A DNA stretch of 13,884 nucleotides. Source: JAMCXS01 sp046705545 (GTDB lineage: Bacteria; Acidobacteriota; Terriglobia; UBA7540). The DNA is taken from positions 1 to 13,884 of the forward strand of contig JBJKQF010000222.1 in NCBI GenBank assembly GCA_046705545.1, read 5' to 3'. Positions 1 through 5,955 of this stretch are shown here, in pieces (the first letter of the stretch is position 1; every line of letters begins with the position of its first letter). The notes under the pieces were generated by a model that saw only the letters and a list, made by a program, of their open reading frames with translations, was not told the origin of the DNA and searched no databases. The position numbers and the translations under genes are program-made.

Positions 1-60
1 AACAGACCCTCGGTGCGGACAATCAAGAGGCATGAATAGGTAATGTAGCATTCGAGAGTT

Positions 61-97
61 AAAGCCCCGCCACTCTTCGTGAGTGGCGGGGCTTTTT
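61..97 (+). terminator. Strong rho-independent terminator at the left edge
   Basis: A perfect 15-bp inverted repeat (61-75 with 81-95, five-base loop TTCGT) is followed by a run of five T on the plus strand. The GC-rich core GCCCCGCCACT makes this a textbook intrinsic terminator. It should end a plus-strand transcript whose gene lies left of the window. All three plus frames hit a stop between 33 and 43 (TGA 33-35, TAG 37-39, TAA 41-43), so the last codons of that gene may be present, but the frame cannot be chosen. Because the stem itself starts with AAA, it may also work weakly on the minus strand, where it would sit downstream of the small ORF at 117-284. Confidence 0.9.
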
Positions 98-116
98 CAT
101 TTAGCGCAGAAATTAT

Positions 117-284
117 CTACGAGCATACGCTGGGAAACCGCCTCCAGTACACAAGGTGCTGTACGCCAGGCCATTCTTTCCGTTTCTCTCCTGAACCCTT
201 TTCGTTCTCCCACTTGTCCAGCTTCTCAAGGCTTCGGTAGGGAAGAAATGAGAGGATCAGGATGAACAGCAGTCCGGCGGCCAC
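117..284 (-). CDS. Possible 55-residue single-pass membrane protein (hypothetical or remnant)
   Basis: A minus-strand GTG ORF encodes about 55 residues. It has a hydrophobic segment at residues 2-14 (VAAGLLFILILSFL) followed by a Lys/Glu-rich tail containing LEKLDKWENEK. This hydrophobic-then-charged layout resembles a small membrane protein with a cytoplasmic tail. Third codon positions are mostly G or C, as in the real genes nearby, and the terminator at 61-97 lies just downstream. Against it, no Shine-Dalgarno is seen and an in-frame TAA lies 9 bases before the GTG. A TATAAC hexamer ends 8 bases before the GTG, so the message could be nearly leaderless. It could also be the 3' remnant of a decayed gene. 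No family is recognised. Confidence 0.35.
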   Translation of the reverse strand: MAAGLLFILILSFLPYRSLEKLDKWENEKGSGEKRKEWPGVQHLVYWRRFPSVCS

Positions 285-359
285 CGGGACGTGTTATACA
301 ATTTCTTAGAGCTTTGAATCGTCGTTTGTGACATTGCTTGCGAAAGGGGAAAGAAGACC

Positions 360-1004
360 GTGAGTCCTTTGCCTGGAAATCTGTTTGGCGCTCGAGGGCA
401 AGTTGAAGCTAGGTCGGGAGGAGGATTGCGCGGCGCTCTGGCGGCACTGTATGTTGCTCTGGCACTCCCATTGCTCGTGGCAGCGGCGGTATCATGGGGC
501 CGCTCCGCTGAGGGCCCGCCGCGGGCCAAGGAGCCTCAGGCTTCCGGATTCAAAATTGAGAGCACTGCCTTTAAACAAGCGGCTGAGATACCCAAGAGGT
601 TTACTTGCGAAGGAGAGAATATCTCCCCGGCGATTCAATGGATTCATCCTCCGCTGGGCACACGAAGTTTCGTGCTGATTGTTGAAGACCCGGATGCTCC
701 TTCCGGCACCTGGATTCATTGGGTCGTATACGATCTTCCAGCCGGGGCGCGTGAGCTACCGGAAGGTGTTGCGAAGTTGCCCCAAGTCCCCGGCGGCGGC
801 GTGCAGGGCCGGAACGATTTTGGCCGCATCGGCTACGGCGGCCCCTGCCCGCCGGCGGGCCGCGCGCACCATTATTGGTTCAGGCTTTATGCCCTGGATA
901 CAACGCTCGATCTCCGACCAGGGGCTACGCAGAAAGAAGTTGTTGCTGCGGCCAAAGGCCACGTCCTGGGAGAAGCACAACTCATGGGACTGTTCGGACG
1001 ATAA
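360..1004 (+). CDS. Membrane-anchored YbhB/YbcL-family PEBP (Raf kinase inhibitor-like) protein
   Basis: A 214-residue protein with a C-terminal phosphatidylethanolamine-binding-protein fold (about residues 63-214). The family's ligand-pocket signatures are all present: DPDAP at 110-114, HW at 120-121, GRNDFG at 150-155, GPCPP at 161-165 and HHYWFRLYALD at 170-180. Bacterial members bind small anionic ligands, but their physiological role is poorly defined. Unlike the short cytoplasmic YbhB type, this one has an N-terminal extension with a hydrophobic stretch at about 26-45. That suggests a signal anchor, with the PEBP domain outside the cytoplasmic membrane. The GTG start is supported by AAAGGGGA at 343-350 with a 9-base spacer; no in-frame ATG lies before the domain. 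It stands alone, with 229 bases to the next start. Confidence 0.9.
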   Translation: MSPLPGNLFGARGQVEARSGGGLRGALAALYVALALPLLVAAAVSWGRSAEGPPRAKEPQASGFKIESTAFKQAAEIPKRFTCEGENISPAIQWIHPPLGTRSFVLIVEDPDAPSGTWIHWVVYDLPAGARELPEGVAKLPQVPGGGVQGRNDFGRIGYGGPCPPAGRAHHYWFRLYALDTTLDLRPGATQKEVVAAAKGHVLGEAQLMGLFGR

Positions 1005-1112
1005 GGAAGCCGTCCTTCTCACTTCCCAGACGGAAATCCCCGGGGTAAGTTGGAACTCACATCTCAAGGACTTGACCTCGGCTCAACTTTTGCATTAGAA
1101 GAAGTTGGAGGG

Positions 1113-1161
1113 CTTGCAAACGCGTCGGGAGGCTTGGAATCATGCGGCTGCAAGATTTTTT
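1113..1161 (+). terminator. Weak candidate terminator after the PEBP gene
   Basis: CTTGCA (1113-1118) pairs with TGCAAG (1149-1154). A run of six T follows at 1156-1161. The 30-base loop and short stem make it much weaker than the terminator at 61-97. Its position, about 110 bases after the PEBP stop and before the next gene's ribosome site, fits. Low confidence. Confidence 0.25.
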
Positions 1162-1218
1162 CAGGGAGCCTGCCAAGCTACCGGCGCCCTGATTCTGGCA
1201 AGACGATTTATTCCATAG

Positions 1219-1224
1219 AAGGAG
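1219..1224 (+). promoter_or_regulatory. Ribosome binding site that favours a GTG start at 1234
   Basis: AAGGAG abuts the ATG at 1225 with no spacer, which would be a poor initiation geometry. It lies 9 bases before an in-frame GTG at 1234, a normal spacing. The downstream start is therefore preferred for the small gene that follows. Confidence 0.6.
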
Positions 1225-1233
1225 ATGGCGGCA

Positions 1234-1566
1234 GTGAATAACGAATCGGCAGAGCGCGCGAACGGGCAAACCAAAGGAGACGATACCTCGGGCACGGTGG
1301 GTCGGGAGAAGGACGCAATCTACCAAAAAGGCGAGCTTGTGGGGCGCACCGCGGACGTTGAAGTGGACCTGAAGGGGAAAGCGGTTCATTTTGGAGAGAT
1401 CTACAACAGCGATCATCTCCTGATCCCGGAAGAATGTGAATTCCAAGACTTCCGGATTATCATCCAGAAAATCTCCTACGCCACCAAAGTGGACCGGGGA
1501 GCGGAACATAAGGGACGGGTTCTGCGCGATAGCGTTGCGGACATTCTTGGTTATCGAGAACAGTGA
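1234..1566 (+). CDS. Small hypothetical protein, unrecognised family
   Basis: A 110-residue soluble protein if it starts at GTG 1234, or 113 residues from ATG 1225. I do not recognise the family. The first 25 or so residues are polar and probably disordered (rich in N, E, S, G, T). The remainder looks like a small folded domain: alternating hydrophobics around GRTADVEVDLKGKAVHFGEI, then an amphipathic stretch FQDFRIIIQKISYATKVDRG, and a polar end VADILGYREQ. There is no signal peptide, membrane segment or cysteine motif. Codon use with G/C-rich third positions supports coding on this strand. Its stop lies only 26 bases from the stop of the convergent HD-GYP gene. Function unknown. Confidence 0.7.
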   Translation: MNNESAERANGQTKGDDTSGTVGREKDAIYQKGELVGRTADVEVDLKGKAVHFGEIYNSDHLLIPEECEFQDFRIIIQKISYATKVDRGAEHKGRVLRDSVADILGYREQ

Positions 1567-1592
1567 AAGACAGTGGAGGAATGTTGCAACGG

Positions 1593-2723
1593 TTACTGCA
1601 TTGGAGCCGTACCGGCCAGGGGCCGAAACCCTTCCGACGAGGGAACGGTTGCCCTCCTGCGCACTCCCGCCACGGCTCGCCGGATGTTCTCCCACGTATC
1701 CTCAGGAATGGATAGGAAAACGCGGACCACATCCGGATCGAATTGCTTTCCAGATTCGCGAATGACTTCTTCCCGCGCCGCCGAAAAGGGGAGAGCCTTG
1801 CGGTAAGGGCGGTCGGAAGTCATCGCATCCAGCGTATCAGCCACCGCGAAAATTCTAGCTCCGAGAGGGATTTCCTCCTCGATCAAACCTTGCGGATATC
1901 CCGTGCCGTCGTAGCGTTCCTGATGGGCCAGGACGATTTCGGCGGCGGAGGCGAGGAAGGGAATCCGGCTGAGAAGTTCATACCCAATGCGCACATGGGT
2001 CTGCATGATCGTCTGCTCTTCCAGAGTTAATTTCCCCTCTTTCAGAAGGATGGAATCCGGAATCCCAATCTTTCCGATATCGTGAAGGTAAGCGCCGCGG
2101 GCGATGGTTTTCAGTTGCTCCGTAGTGCAGCCCATGACACGGGCGATCTCCAGGCAATAAAGGCTCACGCGCCGGGAATGGCCGGCGGTTTCGGTATCGC
2201 GAAGATCGAGGGCCGCTCCCAGGGCTTCGAGGGTGTCGTCGTAGGTGTGCTCGATGCGCCTCACGGCGGCTTGGAGCTGCCGCGTGCGCTGGCCGACCAT
2301 CTCTTCCAAGTGTTCCCGGTATCGTTCAACCTCCAATTCCAATTGTTTCTTTTCAAGCGCCCGGCGGATTCCTCCCACGGCCGCATCCAAGTGAAACGGC
2401 TTGACTAGGTAGTCGTCCGAGCCCTGTTTCATGGTTTCAACTGCGACTTGCAGATCGGATTCACCCGTCGCCATCAGAAAGGCCAGATGGGGATAACTCT
2501 TTCTTGTTTCCTTGAGGAGGTCCATCCCCGACATGCCGGGCATATTTAGATCGGAGATAACCGCGTCGAAGGATTCCCGTTCCAGCCAGCCAAGCGCCTC
2601 TTCGCCGCTTGAACACCCCCGCCACTGGAAGCCGCTCCTTCGCAGTTTCTCTCCCAGAAGCTCCCACACGGGCGCCTCGTCATCAACCAGCAAAACCCGC
2701 GGAATTGAACCAGCCCTGTCCAT
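1593..2723 (-). CDS. Two-component response regulator with REC and HD-GYP (cyclic di-GMP phosphodiesterase) domains
   Basis: A 376-residue cytoplasmic protein. An N-terminal receiver domain (about 8-120) carries the acidic pair D14/D15, phospho-acceptor D58 in SDLNMPG, T86 and K108 in LVKPF. A probable coiled coil at about 121-160 leads to an HD-GYP domain (about 160-345). That domain has E178 and H182 (ETAGH), H214-D215 with K218 (HDIGK), H243, HQERYDGTGYP from 267 and D296, followed by DRPYR. HD-GYP domains hydrolyse cyclic di-GMP, so this RpfG-like protein probably lowers the messenger when phosphorylated. The second His of the usual HHE motif is Gln268. The start at 2723 is chosen because GAGGAAG lies 5 bases upstream; an in-frame ATG at 2771 lacks such a site and lies inside an inverted repeat. 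No cognate histidine kinase is visible. Confidence 0.94.
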   Translation of the reverse strand: MDRAGSIPRVLLVDDEAPVWELLGEKLRRSGFQWRGCSSGEEALGWLERESFDAVISDLNMPGMSGMDLLKETRKSYPHLAFLMATGESDLQVAVETMKQGSDDYLVKPFHLDAAVGGIRRALEKKQLELEVERYREHLEEMVGQRTRQLQAAVRRIEHTYDDTLEALGAALDLRDTETAGHSRRVSLYCLEIARVMGCTTEQLKTIARGAYLHDIGKIGIPDSILLKEGKLTLEEQTIMQTHVRIGYELLSRIPFLASAAEIVLAHQERYDGTGYPQGLIEEEIPLGARIFAVADTLDAMTSDRPYRKALPFSAAREEVIRESGKQFDPDVVRVFLSIPEDTWENIRRAVAGVRRRATVPSSEGFRPLAGTAPMQ

Positions 2724-2728
2724 TTTGA

Positions 2729-2735
2729 CTTCCTC
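2729..2735 (-). promoter_or_regulatory. Ribosome binding site fixing the HD-GYP gene start
   Basis: On the minus strand GAGGAAG precedes the ATG at 2723 with a 5-base spacer. This decides against the longer reading frame starting at 2771. Confidence 0.75.
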
Positions 2736-2748
2736 AATTGCTAATATC

Positions 2749-2784
2749 GGCACAACTGGAAAAGCGGCCAATCGAAGTTGTGCC
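2749..2784 (-). repeat. 9-bp perfect inverted repeat in the HD-GYP gene leader
   Basis: GGCACAACT (2749-2757) is exactly complementary to AGTTGTGCC (2776-2784), separated by 18 bases. It sits 25-61 bases upstream of the chosen start at 2723, in the leader or promoter of the response-regulator gene. It could be an operator for a dimeric regulator or an RNA hairpin. A TGTAAT hexamer reading on the minus strand at 2786-2791 lies directly upstream, so a transcript might start within the repeat. No T-run follows, so it is not a terminator. Confidence 0.5.
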
Positions 2785-3005
2785 CATTACACTTTGAAGG
2801 CCGGAGAATTCTGACCGCTTCCACCTCGACTGTTTGCACCCCCGCCTCGATTCCGGGACGCCCGCCATTTGACTCCGACTGTTTCATTTGCACTTCTTTT
2901 ATCGGAGTCTTGCTTGAGAAGCGTTAGGGGGAAGAACAACACCAAAGAACCGCCTGCTTCGGCGCGGTCCGCCCCAGCAAAGATTGAGCCGCCGCTTCAT
3001 GATGG

Positions 3006-3035
3006 TTGACGCTTGTGGGGCCTTCGGGATATCTT
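3006..3035 (+). promoter_or_regulatory. Candidate sigma-70-type promoter for pyrB
   Basis: TTGACG (3006-3011, five of six consensus bases) and TATCTT (3030-3035, four of six) are separated by 18 bases. Initiation would fall near 3042, giving a leader of about 58 bases that contains the AGGGGGG ribosome site before the ATG at 3100. The -10 is weak, so this is only a candidate. Confidence 0.35.
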
Positions 3036-3099
3036 CTGGACGATCACTGATTAAAGCCGTCGCCGGGTTTTCTGGAAGGCCGCGCAGGGGGGAACGTCC

Positions 3100-4020
3100 A
3101 TGAAGCTGCACCATGTCATCGAAGCCCAACAATTTGACCTGCCCACCATGAACCATCTGTTCAAGGTGACCGAGGAGATGGAACAAGTCGTGGCCCGCGG
3201 CGGAACCGATGACTTTCACTCGCGGCTGATGGCTACGCTCTTTTACGAGCCCTCCACGCGGACAAGGTTTTCCTTTGAAGCCGCCATGCACCGGTTGGGA
3301 GGGCGGGTAATTTCCACGGAAAACGCCGCGGAATTCTCTTCGGTTGCAAAGGGAGAGACTCTGGAAGACACGATCCGTATTATGAACGGTTACGCGGATG
3401 TCATTGTTCTGCGCCACAGCGAGGTTGGAGCGGCCAAGCGCGCCGCGGCGGTCTCGCGGGTGCCCCTGGTCAACGCCGGGGATGGAGCGGGGCAGCATCC
3501 CACCCAGTCGTTGCTGGATCTTTATACGATTCGAAAAGAGATCGGCTCGATCGAAGGACTGAAGATCGCCATGGTAGGCGACCTTGCTCAAGGACGCACC
3601 GTCCGCTCACTTGCTTATCTGCTCAGCAAGTTCCAGGACATCAAGATCTATTTTGTTGCTCCGCCTTTGTTAAAAATGAAGCCCGATATTCTGGAGCACC
3701 TGCGCGAGCACGGCATTTGGTTTGCCGAGGAGACCAAGCTTGACCAAGTGCTGCCGGAAGTCGATGTGGTCTATCAAACGCGGGTGCAAAAGGAACGCTT
3801 TGGCGACCGCATTGCCGATTATGAGAGTTGCCGCGATGTCTACATCCTCAACCAAGACTCCCTTCGCCTAATGAAGCCTCACTCCATCATCATGCATCCT
3901 CTCCCACGCTTGGCCGAGATTGCCATGGAAGTGGACCAGGACCCTCGCGCTGCGTATTTCCGCCAAGCGCAGAATGGCCTGTTTGTCCGCATGGCCCTCC
4001 TGTCAAATCTTTTAGGTTGA
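3100..4020 (+). CDS. pyrB: Aspartate carbamoyltransferase, catalytic subunit
   Basis: A 306-residue cytoplasmic enzyme that joins carbamoyl phosphate and L-aspartate to form N-carbamoyl-L-aspartate, the committed step of pyrimidine synthesis. The carbamoyl-phosphate site STRTRFSFE is at 52-60 and the mobile-loop Lys at K84 (SVAKGETLED). Also present are R105 in LRH, HPTQSLLDLYTI from 133, GDLAQGRTVRSL from 160 and the HPLPR loop at 266-270. The C-terminal DPRAAYFRQAQNGLFVRMALL is typical. Length matches the family. The ATG follows AGGGGGG with a spacer of about 8 bases. No pyrI, pyrC or carA neighbour is present, so the gene is solitary here. The HD-GYP gene is divergent upstream and an XRE regulator follows 137 bases downstream in the same direction. 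Confidence 0.97.
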   Translation: MKLHHVIEAQQFDLPTMNHLFKVTEEMEQVVARGGTDDFHSRLMATLFYEPSTRTRFSFEAAMHRLGGRVISTENAAEFSSVAKGETLEDTIRIMNGYADVIVLRHSEVGAAKRAAAVSRVPLVNAGDGAGQHPTQSLLDLYTIRKEIGSIEGLKIAMVGDLAQGRTVRSLAYLLSKFQDIKIYFVAPPLLKMKPDILEHLREHGIWFAEETKLDQVLPEVDVVYQTRVQKERFGDRIADYESCRDVYILNQDSLRLMKPHSIIMHPLPRLAEIAMEVDQDPRAAYFRQAQNGLFVRMALLSNLLG

Positions 4021-4048
4021 ATAGCTTACCGGATTTCCGCGGTGGTTG

Positions 4049-4072
4049 GTACTTCGGTGCTAGTACTCAGGT
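4049..4072 (+). repeat. Pair of imperfect 10-base direct repeats upstream of the XRE gene
   Basis: GTACTTCGGT (4049-4058) and GTACTCAGGT (4063-4072) match at 8 of 10 positions and are offset by 14 bases. They lie 86-109 bases before the XRE start codon. They might be operator half-sites for autoregulation. The evidence is position and similarity only, and chance is not excluded. Confidence 0.25.
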
Positions 4073-4157
4073 AGTCTTGTCTACCCCAGCCGATCTCGCT
4101 TAGTCTATGCGCGGCAAAGTTTATGCAGGCCGGCTAAGTGATTGGAGGATTGGAGCA

Positions 4158-4553
4158 ATGGGCATAGGCGAACGAATCCGCGTTATGCGCGAACAGCGGC
4201 AGCTTTCTCAAGGGGACATCGAAGAGAAGACGGGTTTGCTGCGTTGCTACATTTCCCGGGTGGAGAACGGACATACGGTTCCCTCTCTTGAGACCTTAGA
4301 GAGGTTTGCCGGGGCGCTGGACGTACCACTCTACAAGCTTTTCTACAATGCGGAAGAGCCCACGCTCAGCTTCACCACATCTGACCCTTCTTCGCTCGAA
4401 CGCCTTTCCCACGCCGAAGGGCCGGAAGGCGCGGAAGCCAGATTTCTACTGAAATTGAGAGAACTGCAAGAGCATCTTTCTTCTACAGACCGCAACGTGT
4501 TGTTGGCTCTTGCAAAGAAGATGGCCGTTCGCACGGCGAGCCCTGAAGGGTAA
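4158..4553 (+). CDS. XRE-family helix-turn-helix transcriptional regulator
   Basis: A 131-residue DNA-binding protein. Residues 1-63 form a Cro/CI-type helix-turn-helix domain: GERIRVMREQRQLSQGDIEE, then the recognition region TGLLRCYISRVENGHTVPSLETLERFA ending in VPLYKLFY. A short acidic, Ser/Pro-rich linker (64-92) leads to a C-terminal helical tail (93-125) with EARFLLKLRELQEHL and ALAKKMAVR, which may mediate dimerisation. From memory, this core plus tail is a regulator type found in many copies in Acidobacteriota genomes, which points to the host lineage. The ATG at 4158 is preferred over an in-frame ATG at 4107 because the domain begins there and GGAGG (4144-4148) lies 9 bases upstream. 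Its targets are unknown; the flanking genes, or the gene itself, are possible. Confidence 0.88.
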   Translation: MGIGERIRVMREQRQLSQGDIEEKTGLLRCYISRVENGHTVPSLETLERFAGALDVPLYKLFYNAEEPTLSFTTSDPSSLERLSHAEGPEGAEARFLLKLRELQEHLSSTDRNVLLALAKKMAVRTASPEG

Positions 4554-4587
4554 TTGTTCAAACGCACGCGCTGAGTGGAGGTAGACC

Positions 4588-4624
4588 TTGCGAACGGCCC
4601 CTATAGCAGAGCTCAAGTTCGCAA
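4588..4624. repeat. 8-bp perfect inverted repeat after the XRE gene
   Basis: TTGCGAAC (4588-4595) pairs exactly with GTTCGCAA (4617-4624) across a 21-base spacer. With one bulged A the pairing extends by CC/GG on the outer side. No T-run follows, so it is not an intrinsic terminator. It could be an operator or a stabilising 3' hairpin for the XRE message. Confidence 0.4.
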
Positions 4625-4741
4625 AGGACCCGCAGCGGCAGGGCTCGTTACCCCTATAAATTCTCCTGGGACGGATCTCGAGGACCGTCCTTCCGATTAA
4701 TCCTTCCTTTGGTTTTCCACTCCTCACAACCCGTACTCGCC

Positions 4742-4770
4742 ACAGGTCATCGAATACCGTAAAATATAAT
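4742..4770 (+). promoter_or_regulatory. Candidate promoter with perfect TATAAT before the ABC permease
   Basis: TATAAT at 4765-4770 matches the -10 consensus exactly and sits in an AT-rich patch within otherwise GC-rich DNA. No good -35 is found at 16-18 bases upstream (ACAGGT at 4742-4747 for a 17-base spacer), so it might need an activator. The leader to the GTG at 4849 would be about 72 bases. Confidence 0.35.
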
Positions 4771-4848
4771 ATTGGCCCACACGCCCAAAGACTTCGTGTT
4801 GGACCACGCATTGGGAAACGCTGCATTTCAAGGGTATCCGAGGATTCC

Positions 4849-5955
4849 GTGCTGAAGTTAATGCTCAGGCAATTGCTGCATCATCCGGTCAGGATGTTTC
4901 TATCCATGGCCATGATCAGCGTCGCCTTATTGCTCGGCTTGGTGATGAAGGGCTTGGCGACCGGGGTCATGCAGGAAAAGATCCATCGGACGGAAGGCAT
5001 TGGTGCCGACCTGATGATTCAGCCGCCTCATTCTTCCTACATCCTGGGGCTCGGTGAAAACGTGATGCCGGACTCGATGGCCCGGAAGATTTTGGAGGTC
5101 ATGGGGGTCGCCGCGGCTACCCCCACGGCCACCAATGTAAGCTTTACCAACCGCCTTGAGGCGATTTTTGGAATCGACCTGGCAAGCTTTAGCCGCGTGA
5201 CAGGGGGGTTCCATTTTTTGCAAGGCGGTCCCTTTACGGGGCCCTATACGGCCCTGGTGGACAATGTTTATGTCAGCACCCATCACGTGGGGGTGGGAAG
5301 TAAGTTGGACTTGTTGAATCATGAATTTACGGTCAGCGGAGTGGTCGAGCACGGTAAAGGCGCTCGAGTCTTTGTGCCCCTCGCGACTCTTCAGAGCTTG
5401 GTCGCTCCCGGGAAGTGCGCGGTGATTTTTGTGAAATGCACTTCTCCGGACTTGGCCGGGATCGTTCAGAAGCGGCTCGAACAATTCGCAGGCGGTGCTT
5501 TAAACGGCTATCAAATCACCAAGATGAACGATCTGACCTCTCTGATCACCCCGTCTTCTTTCCTGGGATTGAGGCAATTCTTGCTGGTCGTGATGGTGTT
5601 TGCGGGGGTCATCAACTTCCTGGTTATCTTCCTGGCTCTTTATGTTCAAATGCTGGGGCAAACACGGGAAATCGGAGTCCTGCGAGCCCTCGGGGCAAGC
5701 CAGCGCTATATACTGAAATTGTTTCTGGGGCAAGCGTGCCTGCTTTGTTTATTTGGCGGGGGACTTTCGCTGCTATTGTACGTGCTGACCAAGGCGATTG
5801 TTCTCTCAATTTATCCGGCTCTTCACTTTTTGCTGCCTGTTCGCACCCTGTTTTGGGTAGCCGTCATCACGCTTTCCAGTGCCATTCTGGGAGGCGCCTA
5901 CCCGGCCTACCGCGCGAGCAGCAGTGAGCCGATTGCCGCTCTTGCTTATGAGTAG
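4849..5955 (+). CDS. ABC transporter permease, FtsX/MacB/LolE type
   Basis: A 368-residue inner-membrane protein with the four-helix FtsX-like architecture. There is one helix near the N-terminus (about 16-40), an extracytoplasmic MacB-type domain of about 200 residues, then three helices at about 243-268, 290-315 and 332-355. The coupling segment TREIGVLRALGAS (272-284) and the end YPAYRASSSEPIAALAYE are hallmarks of this family, which works mechanically on periplasmic or outer-membrane substrates rather than through a conventional pore. The GTG start follows GAGG with a 5-base spacer; an ATG four codons later is an alternative. The ATPase gene starts inside the last codons. No membrane-fusion protein or second permease is seen, so a homodimeric LolE/FtsX-like arrangement with the ATPase is inferred. 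Substrate unknown. Confidence 0.92.
   Translation: MLKLMLRQLLHHPVRMFLSMAMISVALLLGLVMKGLATGVMQEKIHRTEGIGADLMIQPPHSSYILGLGENVMPDSMARKILEVMGVAAATPTATNVSFTNRLEAIFGIDLASFSRVTGGFHFLQGGPFTGPYTALVDNVYVSTHHVGVGSKLDLLNHEFTVSGVVEHGKGARVFVPLATLQSLVAPGKCAVIFVKCTSPDLAGIVQKRLEQFAGGALNGYQITKMNDLTSLITPSSFLGLRQFLLVVMVFAGVINFLVIFLALYVQMLGQTREIGVLRALGASQRYILKLFLGQACLLCLFGGGLSLLLYVLTKAIVLSIYPALHFLLPVRTLFWVAVITLSSAILGGAYPAYRASSSEPIAALAYE

Larger units (their letters stand above)
2724..3099. other. Divergent intergenic region between the HD-GYP gene and pyrB
   Basis: A gene-free stretch of 376 bases between two divergently transcribed genes, so it should contain promoters for both. Visible items are a 9-bp inverted repeat in the HD-GYP leader (2749-2784) and a possible promoter for pyrB (3006-3035). 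A minor imperfect hairpin of the type ACCGCC...GGCgcGGT lies around 2950. No pyrR-type attenuator with terminator and T-run was found before pyrB. The long open frame on the minus strand here continues far into pyrB and is judged a shadow. Confidence 0.6.
4554..4848. other. Intergenic region between the XRE gene and the ABC permease
   Basis: A gene-free stretch of 295 bases. It holds an 8-bp inverted repeat at 4588-4624 and a smaller GGACGG...CCGTCC repeat at 4670-4691. It also has a perfect TATAAT at 4765-4770 that may serve the permease gene. An open minus frame across this region (to 4826) starts within intergenic sequence and runs into the XRE gene. It has no ribosome site or recognisable motif and is not called. 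Confidence 0.5.

Noticed and set aside
1072..1100. TTGACC -35-like element before the small gene at 1234
   Set aside because: No acceptable -10 hexamer is found at 16-18 bases; the best candidate matches only half the consensus with short spacing.
1057..1695. 212-residue open frame on the minus strand
   Set aside because: It overlaps the small plus-strand gene and the end of the HD-GYP gene, has no recognisable motif or ribosome site, and the plus-strand frame has the more gene-like codon use.
3036..3099. PyrR-type attenuator before pyrB
   Set aside because: There is no terminator stem with a T-run and no obvious antiterminator pair in the short leader. Only an imperfect hairpin further upstream near 2950 was seen.
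2899..3591. 230-residue open frame on the minus strand
   Set aside because: More than half lies antisense to pyrB, whose frame is certain. The composition (many R, G, H, P) is typical of a shadow frame.
4055..4064. 10-mer CGGTGCTAGT shared with 13197-13206
   Set aside because: It occurs in two intergenic regions, but many 10-base matches are expected by chance in a window of this size. There is no further similarity around the two copies.
4446..4826. 126-residue open frame on the minus strand across the XRE/permease gap
   Set aside because: No ribosome site and no domain, and its second half is antisense to the XRE gene. It is treated as chance.
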